NCBI GenBank assembly: GCA_902362925.1
Contig: CABIYL010000004.1
From: Pseudoflavonifractor sp902362925
Lineage (GTDB): Bacteria; Bacillota; Clostridia; Oscillospirales; Oscillospiraceae
Reading direction: 5' to 3' (one strand)
Length of the DNA: 64,000 bases
Within the stretch, counting starts at the first letter, position 1, and every line of letters begins with the position of its first letter. This document shows positions 16,542 to 25,554 of the stretch, piece by piece. The notes beneath the pieces are model-generated. The model saw only the letters and a list, made by a program, of their open reading frames with translations. It was not told where the DNA came from and searched no databases. A program made the position numbers and the translations under genes.

Positions 16542-16790
16542 ATGACCATTGATTACAAAACCAGAGGCGTCTGCTCCACCCGGATGGTAATTGACGTGGA
16601 GGGCGACACGGTCCAGTCCGTGAAGATTTTTAACGGCTGCGACGGCAACCTCCAGGGCATCTCCCGTCTGGTGGAGGGCATGAAGGTCACCGATGCCATC
16701 TCCAAGCTGGAGGGCATCCGCTGCGGCGGCAAGCCCACCTCCTGCCCCGACCAGCTGGCCCAGGCCCTCAAGCAGGCCGTCAACGCCTGA
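16542..16790 (+). CDS. TSCPD-domain protein (TIGR03905-like)
   Basis: An 82-residue protein named for its C-terminal motif TSCPDQLAQAL. The domain occurs alone in many Clostridia and at the C-terminus of some ribonucleotide reductases. Conserved Cys residues at CSTRM, NGCDG, IRCGGKPTSCPD suggest metal or cluster binding; the function is not known. ATG 16542 is used because GCGGAGG lies 9-10 nt before it; the in-frame upstream starts have no ribosome site. Followed by a hairpin at 16814-16855. Confidence 0.85.
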   Translation: MTIDYKTRGVCSTRMVIDVEGDTVQSVKIFNGCDGNLQGISRLVEGMKVTDAISKLEGIRCGGKPTSCPDQLAQALKQAVNA

Positions 16791-16813
16791 CCGGCCACAG
16801 CCCATAACCAAAG

Positions 16814-16855
16814 AGCGGTCCCAACGGTCTTTGCGCCGGTGGGGCCGCTTTCTGT
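16814..16855 (+). terminator. Probable terminator after the TSCPD gene
   Basis: Arms 16814-16823 and 16840-16849 pair over 10 bp with one G-T, followed by a short TTTCTG tract. Confidence 0.55.
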
Positions 16856-16870
16856 GAGGAGAGATTGTCT

Positions 16871-17986
16871 ATGGCTTCATCCATTGTTTCCTTTGTCAAG
16901 CGGGAGGCCGTGGGCTGCATCGCCCTGCTGTGCGCCCTGGTCTCCATGATTTTCGTCCCGCCCTCGGCGGCCTACCTGGGGTACATCGACTTCCGGGTGC
17001 TGGCCCTTCTCTTCTGCCTGATGGCGGTGGTGGCAGGGCTTCAGGACTGCGGCCTCTTCGCCGTGCTGGCCCAGAAGCTGCTCACCGGCAAGAAGCGGAT
17101 GCGCTTCATCTCCCTGGTGCTGGTGCTCCTTCCCTTCTTCGTCTCCATGCTCATCACCAACGACGTGGCTCTCATCACCTTTGTCCCCTTCACGCTGCTG
17201 GTGCTGGGGCTGGTGGGGCGAATGGAGCGCGCATTGTACCTGGTGGTGCTCCAGACTCTGGCGGCCAATCTGGGCAGCATGGCCACCCCGGTGGGCAACC
17301 CCCAGAACCTGTACCTCTACTCCGCCTTCGGCATCCCCGCCGGCGAGTTCTTCGCCGTCATGGCGCCCCTGACTCTAGTGAGCCTGGTGTGTCTGTCCAT
17401 TGCCGCCCTGTGCGTCGAGCCGGAGGGCATTGAGGTCCGCTTCCCCGAGAAGCAGACCATCCGGCGGCCTCAGCAGCTGTGGCTGATGGTGGCTCTCTTC
17501 CTGCTGTGTCTGCTGTCCGTGTTCCACGTGCTCCACTACGCCGTGCTGCTGGCCATCGTGGCGGTGTGCCTGCTCCTCTTTGCCCGGCACCTCTTCCCCC
17601 GTGTGGACTACGGACTGCTCTTCACCTTTGTCTGCTTCTTCATCTTCGCAGGCAACATCGGCAACATCCCGGCGGTGAAGGATTTCCTCTCCTCCGTCAT
17701 GGCGGAGAACACCTTTATTACCTCCCTGTGCGCCAGCCAGATTATCAGCAACGTGCCCGCTGCGGTGCTCCTCTCCGGCTTTACCGAGGACTGGAAGGGT
17801 CTGCTGCTGGGCACCGACGTGGGCGGCCTTGGCACCCTCATCGCCTCCCTGGCCAGCCTCATCTCCTTCCGGCTGTATCTCAAGTCCCCCGGCGCCAAAC
17901 CCCTGCGCTATCTGGGTGTATTCACCCTGGCCAACCTGGTGGGGCTGGCGATTTTGATTACTGTGTCCCTGGTCTTCCTGCTGTAA
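16871..17986 (+). CDS. ArsB/NhaD-type (SLC13-like) inner-membrane permease
   Basis: A 371-residue polytopic protein of the ion-transporter superfamily, with about ten membrane helices. Two family features are visible: an inverted pair of re-entrant motifs, MLITNDVALITFVPFTLL with MATPVGNPQNLYLYS in the first half and ISNVPAAVLLSGFTEDW with TDVGGLGTLIASLASLIS in the second. These form the substrate and sodium sites in related anion and arsenite carriers. It is shorter than typical 410-450-residue members. GTGAGGAGAG precedes ATG 16871. Substrate unknown (dicarboxylate, Na+/H+ and arsenite are all possible; no ars genes adjoin it). Its terminator is cut by the N gap. Confidence 0.82.
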   Translation: MASSIVSFVKREAVGCIALLCALVSMIFVPPSAAYLGYIDFRVLALLFCLMAVVAGLQDCGLFAVLAQKLLTGKKRMRFISLVLVLLPFFVSMLITNDVALITFVPFTLLVLGLVGRMERALYLVVLQTLAANLGSMATPVGNPQNLYLYSAFGIPAGEFFAVMAPLTLVSLVCLSIAALCVEPEGIEVRFPEKQTIRRPQQLWLMVALFLLCLLSVFHVLHYAVLLAIVAVCLLLFARHLFPRVDYGLLFTFVCFFIFAGNIGNIPAVKDFLSSVMAENTFITSLCASQIISNVPAAVLLSGFTEDWKGLLLGTDVGGLGTLIASLASLISFRLYLKSPGAKPLRYLGVFTLANLVGLAILITVSLVFLL

Positions 17987-18005
17987 CAAAAAAGAGGCTC
18001 GCACC

Positions 18006-18220
18006 NNNNNNNNNNNNNNNNNNNNNNNNNNNNNNNNNNNNNNNNNNNNNNNNNNNNNNNNNNNNNNNNNNNNNNNNNNNNNNNNNNNNNNNNNNNNNNN
18101 NNNNNNNNNNNNNNNNNNNNNNNNNNNNNNNNNNNNNNNNNNNNNNNNNNNNNNNNNNNNNNNNNNNNNNNNNNNNNNNNNNNNNNNNNNNNNNNNNNNN
18201 NNNNNNNNNNNNNNNNNNNN
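18006..18220. other. Assembly gap (215 N)
   Basis: Unknown sequence between two convergent genes. The bases before it (an A-run then GAGGCTCGCACC) look like one arm of a terminator hairpin, and the gap also hides the 3' end of the ABC ATPase gene. Probably an unresolved strong hairpin. Confidence 0.95.
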
Positions 18221-18864
18221 AGGGCCTGGTGCATGTTGTGGGTGATCATCAGGCAGGTCAGGTGGTCCCGCTCCACAATCTCCCGGGTCAGACGGAGCAC
18301 CTTCTCCGCCGTTGCCGGGTCAAGGGCGGCGGTGTGCTCGTCCAGCAGCAGCAGCTTGGGAGGCACCATGGTGGCCATCAGCAAGGTGAGGGCCTGGCGC
18401 TGGCCGCCCGAGAGCAGGCCAACCGGCTGCTTCATCCGGTCCTCCAGCCCCATGTCCAGCCGGGAGAGCTGCTCCCGGAACAGCTCCTTGTCCTTCCGGC
18501 TCACCCGGCTGAAATAGGCCCGCTGGCTCTTGCCCGCCCGCAGGTAGGCCAGGGCCATGTTCTCCTCAATGGTCATGTGGGGCGCTGTACCCCGCATGGG
18601 GTCCTGGAACAGACGGCCCAGCTCACGGCTGCGGCGGTATCCAGGCAAATAGGTGATGTCCTTCCCGTCCAGGGTGATGTATCCCTCATCGGGGAAGAAA
18701 TCTCCGGCAATGGCGTTGAACATGGTGGACTTGCCGGCGCCGTTGGAGCCCACGATGGCGGCGAAATCACCCGGCTCCAGCTTCAGGGACAGGTTGTTCA
18801 GTGCCTTCTTCTCGTTGACAGTGCCCGGGTTGAAGGTCTTGGACAGGTTATTCAGCTCCAGCAT
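18221..18864 (-). CDS. ABC transporter ATPase, tryptophan-type importer (3' end in gap)
   Basis: 214 codons are visible of an ABC ATPase normally near 255 residues; the C-terminus lies in the N gap. Walker A VGSNGAGKST, the Q-loop region (LGRLFQDP), signature LSGGQRQAL, Walker B LLLLDEHTAALD and switch H (MITHN) are all present. The EH in the Walker B-D-loop stretch (DEHTAALDP) is typical of the TrpXYZ/DUF534 importer class. Start 18864 lies 1 bp after the permease stop (TGACATG). Together with the permease and binding protein upstream, and the UGG T-box, this fits trpZ. Confidence 0.88.
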
Positions 18865-18865
18865 G

Positions 18866-19780
18866 TCAACGCGCCCCCTTTCTTGCCGCCATGGCACGGC
18901 GCTTTCTGTTCTGAAGAGCGGCCCACTGCTTCAGGGTGGGCATGGCGATGGCCAGTCCCACCACGATGGCGGTGACCAGCTTGAGGCAGTCGACGGGCAC
19001 CACCTTGGTATAGAGCACGATGGCATAGATAAAGCGGTAGAGGATGCTGCCCAGAATCACGGCAATGGCTCCGCGGAACATGGCTCCATGGCCCACGATG
19101 GTCTCACCGATGATGAGGCAGGCCAGGCCGATGACCACAATGCCGGTGCCGCCGTTGATGTCGGCGGTCTTCTGTGCCTGACCCACCACCGCGCCGGACA
19201 GTCCGGTGAGGGCGTTGGCCAGGCACAGGCCGATGGTGATGGTGAAGGTGGGGTTGATGGAGGAGGCCCGCACCATATCCCGGTTGTCGCCGGTGGCCCG
19301 GATGGACAGGCCCAGCCGGGTGTTCAGGAAGAGCACCAGCAGCACGCCCATCAGCACCGTGATGCCGCCGGAGAGGATGATGGCGTACCAGTCGCCGCCG
19401 ATGCCGGTGGAGCGGAAGAGGGTGAAGATGGTATCCTGCTTGAGCAGGCTCTGGTTGGCCTTCCAGCCCATGGCCATCAAGTTGATGGTGTACAGACCCG
19501 TATTGGTGATGATGCCCGCCAGGATGGAGGGCACCCCCAGCTTGGTCTGGAGGAAGGCGGTGACAAATCCGGCGCAGGCGCCCGCCAGCATGGCGGCGGG
19601 GATGGCCAGGAAGGGGTGACCGGCGGCGGTGAGGGTGACCGACACGGCGCAGCCCAGCACAAAGCAGCCGTCGGTGGTCATATCGGCGATGTCCAGCACA
19701 CGGTAGCTGAGGAACAGGGCCATGGCCACCAGGGCGTACTGAAAGCCCAGCTCCAGGGCCGTTTGCGCAACGTAGAGCAC
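18866..19780 (-). CDS. ABC transporter permease, tryptophan-type importer
   Basis: A 304-residue integral membrane permease with about eight or nine helices, of the branched-chain/sugar permease fold (BPD_transp_2). Seen: SYRVLDIADMTTDGCFVLGC, the loop SIRATGDNRDMVRASSINP that contacts the ATPase, and a basic C-terminal tail. A GTG start at 19780 is chosen because AAAGGAGCGG precedes it; an upstream in-frame start lacks a ribosome site. It lies between the binding-protein gene (73 bp) and the ATPase gene (1 bp), so the three form one transcript. Substrate tryptophan is inferred from the T-box specifier. Confidence 0.88.
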   Translation of the reverse strand: MLYVAQTALELGFQYALVAMALFLSYRVLDIADMTTDGCFVLGCAVSVTLTAAGHPFLAIPAAMLAGACAGFVTAFLQTKLGVPSILAGIITNTGLYTINLMAMGWKANQSLLKQDTIFTLFRSTGIGGDWYAIILSGGITVLMGVLLVLFLNTRLGLSIRATGDNRDMVRASSINPTFTITIGLCLANALTGLSGAVVGQAQKTADINGGTGIVVIGLACLIIGETIVGHGAMFRGAIAVILGSILYRFIYAIVLYTKVVPVDCLKLVTAIVVGLAIAMPTLKQWAALQNRKRRAMAARKGAR

Positions 19781-19853
19781 GGGAAATCCGCTCCTTTCCA
19801 AAGGCAAGGCCATCCCCCGGCCTCAGCCGGGGGACAGCCTGTGTGAGATTAAA

Positions 19854-20888
19854 TTAGTCCTGGGTGGTGGTGACGGTGGTGACCTGGCCCAGGCTGTCGA
19901 ACACGGAGTAGTCAATGCCCATGGCCTCGGCGGTCTCAGAGTTGACGGTGATGATGCCGCCGGAGATCTGATAGCACTCCTCCATGGCGTCCATGCCCTC
20001 GGTGACGGCCTTGTAGGCCAGGTCAGCGGTCTGGGCGCCCAGGTCGGTGTAGTTCACGCCGCAGGTGGCGAAGGCGCCGTTGCGGACAAAGGAGTCAGCG
20101 CCGGTGTAGTGGGGGATGCCGGCCTCGATGAAGTCCTCATAGATGGCCAGCTCGGCGGACATAATCACGTTGTCGGTGGGGGTGAACACCGCGTCCACGC
20201 CGTCGGCGATGAGGGTGCTGGCAGCTGTGATGACCTCGTCGTTGGTGTTGGCGGTGGCCTCCTCATAGGCGATGCCCTTGCTGTCCAGATATTCCTTGGC
20301 CTCGGCGATGGGCACCTGGGAGTTGGGCTCGGACAGGGAGTAGAGCAGGCCAACCTTATCCACGTCCGGGTTCTGAGAGAGCATCATGTCCAGAATCAGG
20401 TTGGTGTCCAGGGCGTCGCTGGTGCCGGTGACATAGTCGATACCGGTCAGGTCGGCGGTCTCGGGGTAGGAGATGGCGGCAAAGACCACCGGGGTCTGGG
20501 TCTCCTCGGCGCACACGGCCATGACCTGGGCGGCGGTGGTGGCGATGGGGATGATGACGTCCACGCCGTCAGCAACAGCCTGGTCGCCCAGCTGGCGCAG
20601 GACGCTCTGGTCGTTCTGGCCGGAGGACACCTGGTAGTTGATGGTCACGCCCTGCTCGGCGGCGATCTCGTCCAGCCGGGCGGTGATGGCGTTGGCGATC
20701 TCATCCAGAGAGGCGTGGTCCATCTGCTTGACCACGGCCACGTTATAGGTGGTGCCGCCGGACTGCTGCTGGGTGTTCCCCGCTCCGCCGGTGTCGCCGC
20801 CAGTGGACTGCGTGCAGGCGGTGAGGGAGAGGGTCATGACGGCTGCGGCGGTCAGGGCGGCGATGGACTTCAGATTCAGCTTCTTCAT
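19854..20888 (-). CDS. ABC transporter substrate-binding lipoprotein, TrpX-like
   Basis: A 344-residue substrate-binding lipoprotein of the DUF534/TrpX class: signal MKKLNLKSIAALTAAAVM, lipobox LTAC (Cys about 25), then a two-lobed binding protein (VAVVKQMDHASLDEIANAI, GLLYSLSEPNSQ, DAVFTPTDN, ADLAYKAVTEGMDAME). GGAGGAAC lies 6 nt before ATG 20888; the longer open frame extends into the leader. First gene of the operon, expressed only when the T-box is not terminated. In Firmicutes, members of this family under UGG T-boxes are assigned to tryptophan uptake (established by comparative genomics); ligand binding here is inference. Confidence 0.9.
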   Translation of the reverse strand: MKKLNLKSIAALTAAAVMTLSLTACTQSTGGDTGGAGNTQQQSGGTTYNVAVVKQMDHASLDEIANAITARLDEIAAEQGVTINYQVSSGQNDQSVLRQLGDQAVADGVDVIIPIATTAAQVMAVCAEETQTPVVFAAISYPETADLTGIDYVTGTSDALDTNLILDMMLSQNPDVDKVGLLYSLSEPNSQVPIAEAKEYLDSKGIAYEEATANTNDEVITAASTLIADGVDAVFTPTDNVIMSAELAIYEDFIEAGIPHYTGADSFVRNGAFATCGVNYTDLGAQTADLAYKAVTEGMDAMEECYQISGGIITVNSETAEAMGIDYSVFDSLGQVTTVTTTQD

Positions 20889-20996
20889 GGTAGTTCCTCC
20901 AAATTCTCGTCCCCGGCGGTCTCTGCCCCGGTGGACTGTAATGTGTTTGGATGGTTGATGGAGGGGCCGTCTGCCAAGCGGCCTTGATTTGAGAAA

Positions 20997-21285
20997 CAAA
21001 AAAAGCTTCTGTCCCCACATGGGACAAAAGCTTCTGCTTCTGCGATACCACCCAAATTGACGCTTGCGCGTCCGCTCGCTTCGCGCACCATCATGCGCGC
21101 CCGATGGGTAACGGGTGGGAGCCCGTCGGCATCTACTTGGGTTGCCCCGTTCAAGCCGCCCTCCGGAGTCCATTCACACGCCCGCCTCAGATCCCGCTCA
21201 CACTGCCCGGGAATCGCTTTGCATCAGCCGCAGCGGCTACTACTCTCCGTCATAGGTTTCTCTGCTTTATTGCTTTGTTGTAATG
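20997..21285 (-). promoter_or_regulatory. T-box riboswitch (tryptophan specifier) of the ABC importer
   Basis: The conserved GGGTGGTATCGCAG (minus strand, about 21053-21040) is followed by a terminator stem (21033-21021 with 21015-21003, one mismatch) and a T-run ending at 20997. Stem I starts with GAGAGTAG and holds the specifier in the context GAATGGACTCC: UGG, the tryptophan codon, at 21172-21170. Confidence 0.93.
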
Positions 21286-21286
21286 C

Positions 21287-21315
21287 ATTATACGCAGGAA
21301 GCGGACATTTGTCAA
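21287..21315 (-). promoter_or_regulatory. SigA promoter of the tryptophan importer
   Basis: Perfect -35 TTGACA (21315-21310) and perfect -10 TATAAT (21292-21287) with a 17-nt spacer on the minus strand. Confidence 0.9.
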
Positions 21316-21339
21316 CCCCCTGTTTGCGCTTTTTGCCGG

Positions 21340-21380
21340 TGAAAAACAGGGGCCCCGGCGGAGGTCTCCGCCGGGGCTTG
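21340..21380 (-). terminator. Terminator of the EamA transporter gene
   Basis: A GC-rich hairpin (GCCCCGGCGGAG and its complement) followed on the minus strand by CCCCTGTTTTT, directly after the stop codon. Confidence 0.8.
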
Positions 21381-21385
21381 TGAAG

Positions 21386-22309
21386 TTATTCCGCGTGGAC
21401 CTTTTCCCTTCTCTCCCGACGGAGGAAGGAGAACTTGGTCTCCGAACAGATGACCGCCACAAAGATGAGGGCAAAGCCCAGCATCATCAGGGCCGTGGGG
21501 CGCTCGTCCGCGAAGATCATGGAGAACACCACGCCGAAGGGTGCCTCCAGGGACAGGAGCACCGCCGCTGTGGCAGGGGCGGTGTACTTCTGGCCGATGT
21601 TCTGAAACAGCAGGGCCCCGCAGGAGGCGAAGACCACCAGATAGGCCAGGGAGAGGACCAGGCCGCCGTCCATGGCCTCCACGGGCAGGGCGGGACGGGT
21701 CACCAGCACCCCCAGCCAGGAGAAGGCGGCAAAGGAGGCGAACTGGATGGCGGTGAGGAGGAAGATATCCCGGCCCTGGGAGAAGCGGGACACGGCCACG
21801 ATGTGGGCCGCGAAGAAGAAGCCGCCCACCAGGGTCAGGCCGTCGCCGATGCTGATGGCGGCGGCGTTGTCGCCGGTGACTGACACCAGGCCGATGCCCG
21901 CGATGCACAGCACAGCGGCGGCGATGTTGTACCGGTCGGGCCGCTGCCGGGCCACCGCCCAGTACAGGAAGGGCACGATGACACAGTAAACGGCGGTGAG
22001 GAAGGCGTTCTTGCCCGGTGTGGTCTGCTCCAGGCCGAAGGTCTGGAAGGTGTACGCTAAAAAGAGGAAAAAGCCCATGATGCCGCCGCCGATGAAGTAC
22101 TGCTTATCGGCCACCTTCCACCGCTTCCAGAACACCAGCGCCAGCACAATGGCCGAAGCTGTGAACCGGATGGCCAGCAGCCAGAAGGTGGGCAGCACGT
22201 CTACGCTGCTCTTCATGACCACGAACGAGCTGCCCCAGATGACGGTAGCCAGAATAATGAGAGGTGTGGCAAACCGGGCCAGCGCCCGGTCTCTGTTCTG
22301 TTCCTGCAC
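21386..22309 (-). CDS. EamA/DMT-superfamily membrane transporter
   Basis: A 307-residue drug/metabolite transporter with ten membrane helices in two EamA repeats (first repeat IWGSSFVVMKSS; second LVGGFFFAAHIVAVSR and LSLEAPFGVVFSMIFADE). Members export amino acids or other metabolites; the substrate cannot be read. A GTG start at 22309 is supported by AAAGGAGCGG. It diverges from the HAD phosphatase gene with only 59 bp between starts, so the two promoters overlap. It is close to the tryptophan importer but has its own terminator. Confidence 0.88.
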   Translation of the reverse strand: MQEQNRDRALARFATPLIILATVIWGSSFVVMKSSVDVLPTFWLLAIRFTASAIVLALVFWKRWKVADKQYFIGGGIMGFFLFLAYTFQTFGLEQTTPGKNAFLTAVYCVIVPFLYWAVARQRPDRYNIAAAVLCIAGIGLVSVTGDNAAAISIGDGLTLVGGFFFAAHIVAVSRFSQGRDIFLLTAIQFASFAAFSWLGVLVTRPALPVEAMDGGLVLSLAYLVVFASCGALLFQNIGQKYTAPATAAVLLSLEAPFGVVFSMIFADERPTALMMLGFALIFVAVICSETKFSFLRRERREKVHAE

Positions 22310-22311
22310 GG

Positions 22312-22340
22312 TTGCCCCGCTCCTTTGGTTGTGATAAAAT
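22312..22340 (+). promoter_or_regulatory. Likely promoter of the HAD phosphatase gene
   Basis: -35 TTGCCC (22312-22317), 17-nt spacer, -10 TAAAAT (22335-22340), 29 bases before the ATG and overlapping the divergent EamA ribosome site. Confidence 0.5.
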
Positions 22341-22368
22341 AGTTGGGAATCTCACTCTGGAGGTCTCT

Positions 22369-22998
22369 ATGAAACTCTTTGATTTTGACGGCACGCTGGT
22401 GGATTCCAACGGCGTCTGGGAGGAGATCGATGTCCGCTTTCTCCAGCGCCGCGGGCTGACCCCTACCCGGGAGTACTGCGAGACGGTGGGTCACTCCATC
22501 TTCCCCATCGCCGCCCAGTTCACCCGGGAATACTATCACCTGGACATGGAGCCACAGGCCATCATGGACGAGTGGCTCTCCATGGCCCGGGAGGCCTATG
22601 AGCACCAGGTTCCCCTGAAGCCGGGTGCGGCGGAGTATCTGGAGCAGTGCGCCGCCGAAGGGACGCCCATGGCCCTTTTCACCGCCTGCGTGCCCGAGCT
22701 GTGCCGGGCGGCCCTGGACCGCCACGGCCTGACCAAATACTTTTCCCGGGTTATCTACGTCCAGGAGATGGGGCTGGAGAAGCGCAACCCCGAATCCTTC
22801 CGCCTGGCCCTGGAGCAGCTGGGAGTTCCGGGCAGCGCCTGCACCATGTACGAGGACTCCCCCGGCGCCTGCGAAGCGGCCAAAACCGCCGGTCTGACGG
22901 TGGTGGGCGTGTATGATCGCTTCTATGCCGCCCATGAGGAGAAAATGCGCCGGCTCTGCGACTGTTATGTTTATAGCTTTACAGAGCTTCTGGCCTGA
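22369..22998 (+). CDS. HAD-superfamily phosphatase (phosphoglycolate-phosphatase-like)
   Basis: A 209-residue HAD hydrolase. Motif I DFDGTLVDS gives the nucleophile Asp and acid/base Asp; motif II is the Thr in LFTACVPE; motif III Lys is in GLEKRNPESF; motif IV is YEDSPGACEAAKTAG. A helical C1 cap is present (WEEIDVRFLQRRGL region). Such enzymes remove phosphate from small sugar phosphates or nucleotides; the substrate is not known. CTGGAGG lies 6 nt before ATG 22369. It ends at a strong terminator convergent with pcrA. Confidence 0.88.
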   Translation: MKLFDFDGTLVDSNGVWEEIDVRFLQRRGLTPTREYCETVGHSIFPIAAQFTREYYHLDMEPQAIMDEWLSMAREAYEHQVPLKPGAAEYLEQCAAEGTPMALFTACVPELCRAALDRHGLTKYFSRVIYVQEMGLEKRNPESFRLALEQLGVPGSACTMYEDSPGACEAAKTAGLTVVGVYDRFYAAHEEKMRRLCDCYVYSFTELLA

Positions 22999-23033
22999 TT
23001 TCCTCTCTGTCCCTTTTATTCCAGTCGCTGTAT

Positions 23034-23068
23034 GGCGCGCACCCTTTACATCGGGTGCGCGCCTTTTT
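23034..23068 (+). terminator. Terminator of the HAD gene
   Basis: An 11-bp perfect stem (23034-23044 with 23053-23063) followed by five Ts. No T-run follows on the minus strand. Confidence 0.85.
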
Positions 23069-23075
23069 GCGTTCT

Positions 23076-25535
23076 TTACAGCTTGGTCATGTGCTGGGAA
23101 GCCGACTTGAGCATCAGCTTTTTGGTGCCCACATTGTCGAAGGCAATCTCGATGAGGGCATCGCCGCCCATGGGCATCAGGTTGACCACCATGCCCTTGC
23201 CGAAGGCCTTGTGCTGGACCATGTCGCCCTTGTGGAAGTCGGCCAGTCCGGCGGCGGACTTGGCAGCGCCGCCGCCAATCTTGGGCTCCACCGCGGTACC
23301 CTTGGGATAGGTGGTGTAGCCGCCGCCCAGGGAGTACCCGCGCTCAGCGGGCTTGCGCCAGGCGGGTGCCTTCTTCTTGGGCTGCTCCCCGTCCTGCTTC
23401 TCCTCGGTCCGCTCGCTGCGGGGCAGACGTCCCGACTTCTCCACGTACTCCTCCGGAATTTCACCCAGGAAGCGGGAGGGCCGGTTGTTGTTGGTGCGGC
23501 CGAAGAGCATGCGCTGGGAGGCGCAGGTCATGTACAGCTTTTCCTTGGCACGGGTCATGGCCACGTAGCACAGGCGGCGCTCCTCCTCCATCTCCTCGGC
23601 CTCGCCGATGGCCCGGATACCGGGGAAGATGCCCTCTTCCACGCCCACCACAAAGACCACCGGGAACTCCAGACCCTTGGCCGAGTGCATGGTCATCATC
23701 ACCACGCAGTCCTCCTCCGGGTCGTGGCTGTCCAGGTCGGTGTACAGGGCGATTTCATCCAGGAAGCCGGCCAGGCTGGGCTCCACCGCGTTCTCCAGGT
23801 AGCCGTTGATGGAGGTCAGCAGCTCCTGCACGTTCTCCAGACGGGTGCGGTCCTCAATGGTGTTCTTCTGCTCCAGCATGACGGCATATCCGGTGCGGGC
23901 CACCAGCTCCTCATAGAAGGCGGGCAGCTCCATCTCGCCGGAGAGCTTGCGCAGCTCGGCAATCATGTCGGTAAAGGAGGCCAGCTTGGCCGCCGCCTTC
24001 TGCAGCTCGGGGTAGACCCGGGCGTTGGAGATGATCTCCCACAGAGAGCGGCCCTCCTGAGCGGCGATGGTCTGGGCCCGCTCGATGGTGGTGGCGCCGA
24101 TGCCACGGGGCGGGTTGTTGATGATGCGCTGGAGACGCAGGTCGTCACCGGGGTTGTTGATGACGCACAGGTAGGCCAGCATGTCCTTGATTTCGGCCCG
24201 GTCGAAGAAGCGGATGCCGCCGATGATGCGGTAGGGCACGCCGTTGCGCTTGAAGGCCTGCTCGATCTGGTTGGACTGGGCGTTCATCCGGTAGAGGACG
24301 GCGTGGTCCTTCCAGTGCCGTCCGGCAGAGAAGCTGCCCAGAATCTGGGCCGCCACATACTGGGCCTCGTCGTGCTCGTTCATGGCGGTGTAGCACTGGA
24401 CCTTGTCGCCCTCGCCGTGGTCGGTCCACAGCTCCTTGCCCTTGCGGCCCTCGTTGTTGCGGATGACCGCGTTGGAGGCCTCCAGGATGTTCTTGGTGGA
24501 GCGGTAGTTCTGCTCCAGGCGGATGACCCGGGCGCCCTTGTACTGGCTCTCGAAGGAGAGGATGTTCTCAATGGTGGCGCCCCGGAAGCGGTAGATGGAC
24601 TGGTCGTCATCGCCCACCACGCAGATGTTCTCGTACCCGCCCGCCAGAGTGGAAGCCAGCAGGTACTGGAGGTTGTTGGTGTCCTGGTACTCGTCAATGA
24701 GCACATAGCGGAACTTCCGCTGGTAGTACTCCCGCACCTCGTCAAACTCCTTGAGCAGGCGGACGGTGTGGAGGATGATGTCGTCAAAGTCCAGGGCATT
24801 GGCGTCACGCAGCCGCTTCTCGTACTCCACGTACACCTTGGCAATCTTGATCAGACGGTAGTCCCCCGCCTTCTCGCACTCGGCCAGGTAGTCCGCACCC
24901 AGCTTCATGGCGTCCTTGGCCCGGGAGATGTAGCCCACAATGCTCTTGGCGGGGAAGGCCTTGTCGTCCAGGTTGAAGTCCTTGATGATGTCCTTGATAA
25001 CCCGCTCGGCATCGGCGGTGTCGTAGATGGTGAAGGACTTGGAGAAGCCCAGCCGGTCGATGTCCCGCCGGAGGATGCGCACGCAGGCGGAGTGGAAGGT
25101 GGAGGCCCAGATGTCGTTGGCCGAGGGGCCCAGCATCCGCTCCAGCCGCTCCTTCAGCTCACCGGCGGCCTTGTTGGTGAAGGTGATGGCGATGATGGAC
25201 CAGGGCACCGCCGGGTCCACCCGGCACAGCCGCTCCTGCTCCGCCTTCTTCTCCGGGTCGGGATGGGCTACGTAGCCCTCCAGGAAGGCCAGGTCCTCAC
25301 TGGTAACCCACACGGGCACCTCGTCGCAGTCGGAGCCCCGGCCGTACTTCATCAGATTGGCAATGCGGTGGATGAGTACGGTGGTCTTGCCGCTGCCCGC
25401 ACCCGCCAGCAGCAGCAGGGGGCCCTCGGTGGCCAGCGCGGCCTTACGCTGCTCGGGGTTCAGATTCTGATAATCCAGCTCTATGGCGGCCCTGCGGGCC
25501 TTACAGAAGCGCAGTTCTTCTTCTCGATTCAGCAT
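23076..25535 (-). CDS. pcrA: ATP-dependent DNA helicase PcrA/UvrD
   Basis: An 819-residue superfamily 1A 3'-5' helicase used in excision repair and rolling-circle replication. Seen: Walker A LAGAGSGKTT, motif Ia AITFTNKAAGELKER, motif II VLIDEYQDTN, motif III VVGDDDQSIYRFRGA, motif IV LEQNYRSTKNILEA, motif V TMHSAKGLEFPVVFVVG, motif VI LCYVAMTRAKEKLY. The C-terminus ends in a short Tudor-like domain (FHKGDMVQHKAFGKGMVVNL) after a low-complexity linker. About 45 extra residues between motifs I and Ia (GRGSDCDEVPVWVTSEDL region) are longer than in Bacillus PcrA. Start 25535 follows GAGGAGAAG; a strong hairpin lies just upstream in the leader. Confidence 0.95.
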   Translation of the reverse strand: MLNREEELRFCKARRAAIELDYQNLNPEQRKAALATEGPLLLLAGAGSGKTTVLIHRIANLMKYGRGSDCDEVPVWVTSEDLAFLEGYVAHPDPEKKAEQERLCRVDPAVPWSIIAITFTNKAAGELKERLERMLGPSANDIWASTFHSACVRILRRDIDRLGFSKSFTIYDTADAERVIKDIIKDFNLDDKAFPAKSIVGYISRAKDAMKLGADYLAECEKAGDYRLIKIAKVYVEYEKRLRDANALDFDDIILHTVRLLKEFDEVREYYQRKFRYVLIDEYQDTNNLQYLLASTLAGGYENICVVGDDDQSIYRFRGATIENILSFESQYKGARVIRLEQNYRSTKNILEASNAVIRNNEGRKGKELWTDHGEGDKVQCYTAMNEHDEAQYVAAQILGSFSAGRHWKDHAVLYRMNAQSNQIEQAFKRNGVPYRIIGGIRFFDRAEIKDMLAYLCVINNPGDDLRLQRIINNPPRGIGATTIERAQTIAAQEGRSLWEIISNARVYPELQKAAAKLASFTDMIAELRKLSGEMELPAFYEELVARTGYAVMLEQKNTIEDRTRLENVQELLTSINGYLENAVEPSLAGFLDEIALYTDLDSHDPEEDCVVMMTMHSAKGLEFPVVFVVGVEEGIFPGIRAIGEAEEMEEERRLCYVAMTRAKEKLYMTCASQRMLFGRTNNNRPSRFLGEIPEEYVEKSGRLPRSERTEEKQDGEQPKKKAPAWRKPAERGYSLGGGYTTYPKGTAVEPKIGGGAAKSAAGLADFHKGDMVQHKAFGKGMVVNLMPMGGDALIEIAFDNVGTKKLMLKSASQHMTKL

Positions 25536-25554
25536 ATTCTTCTCCTCGGCAATA

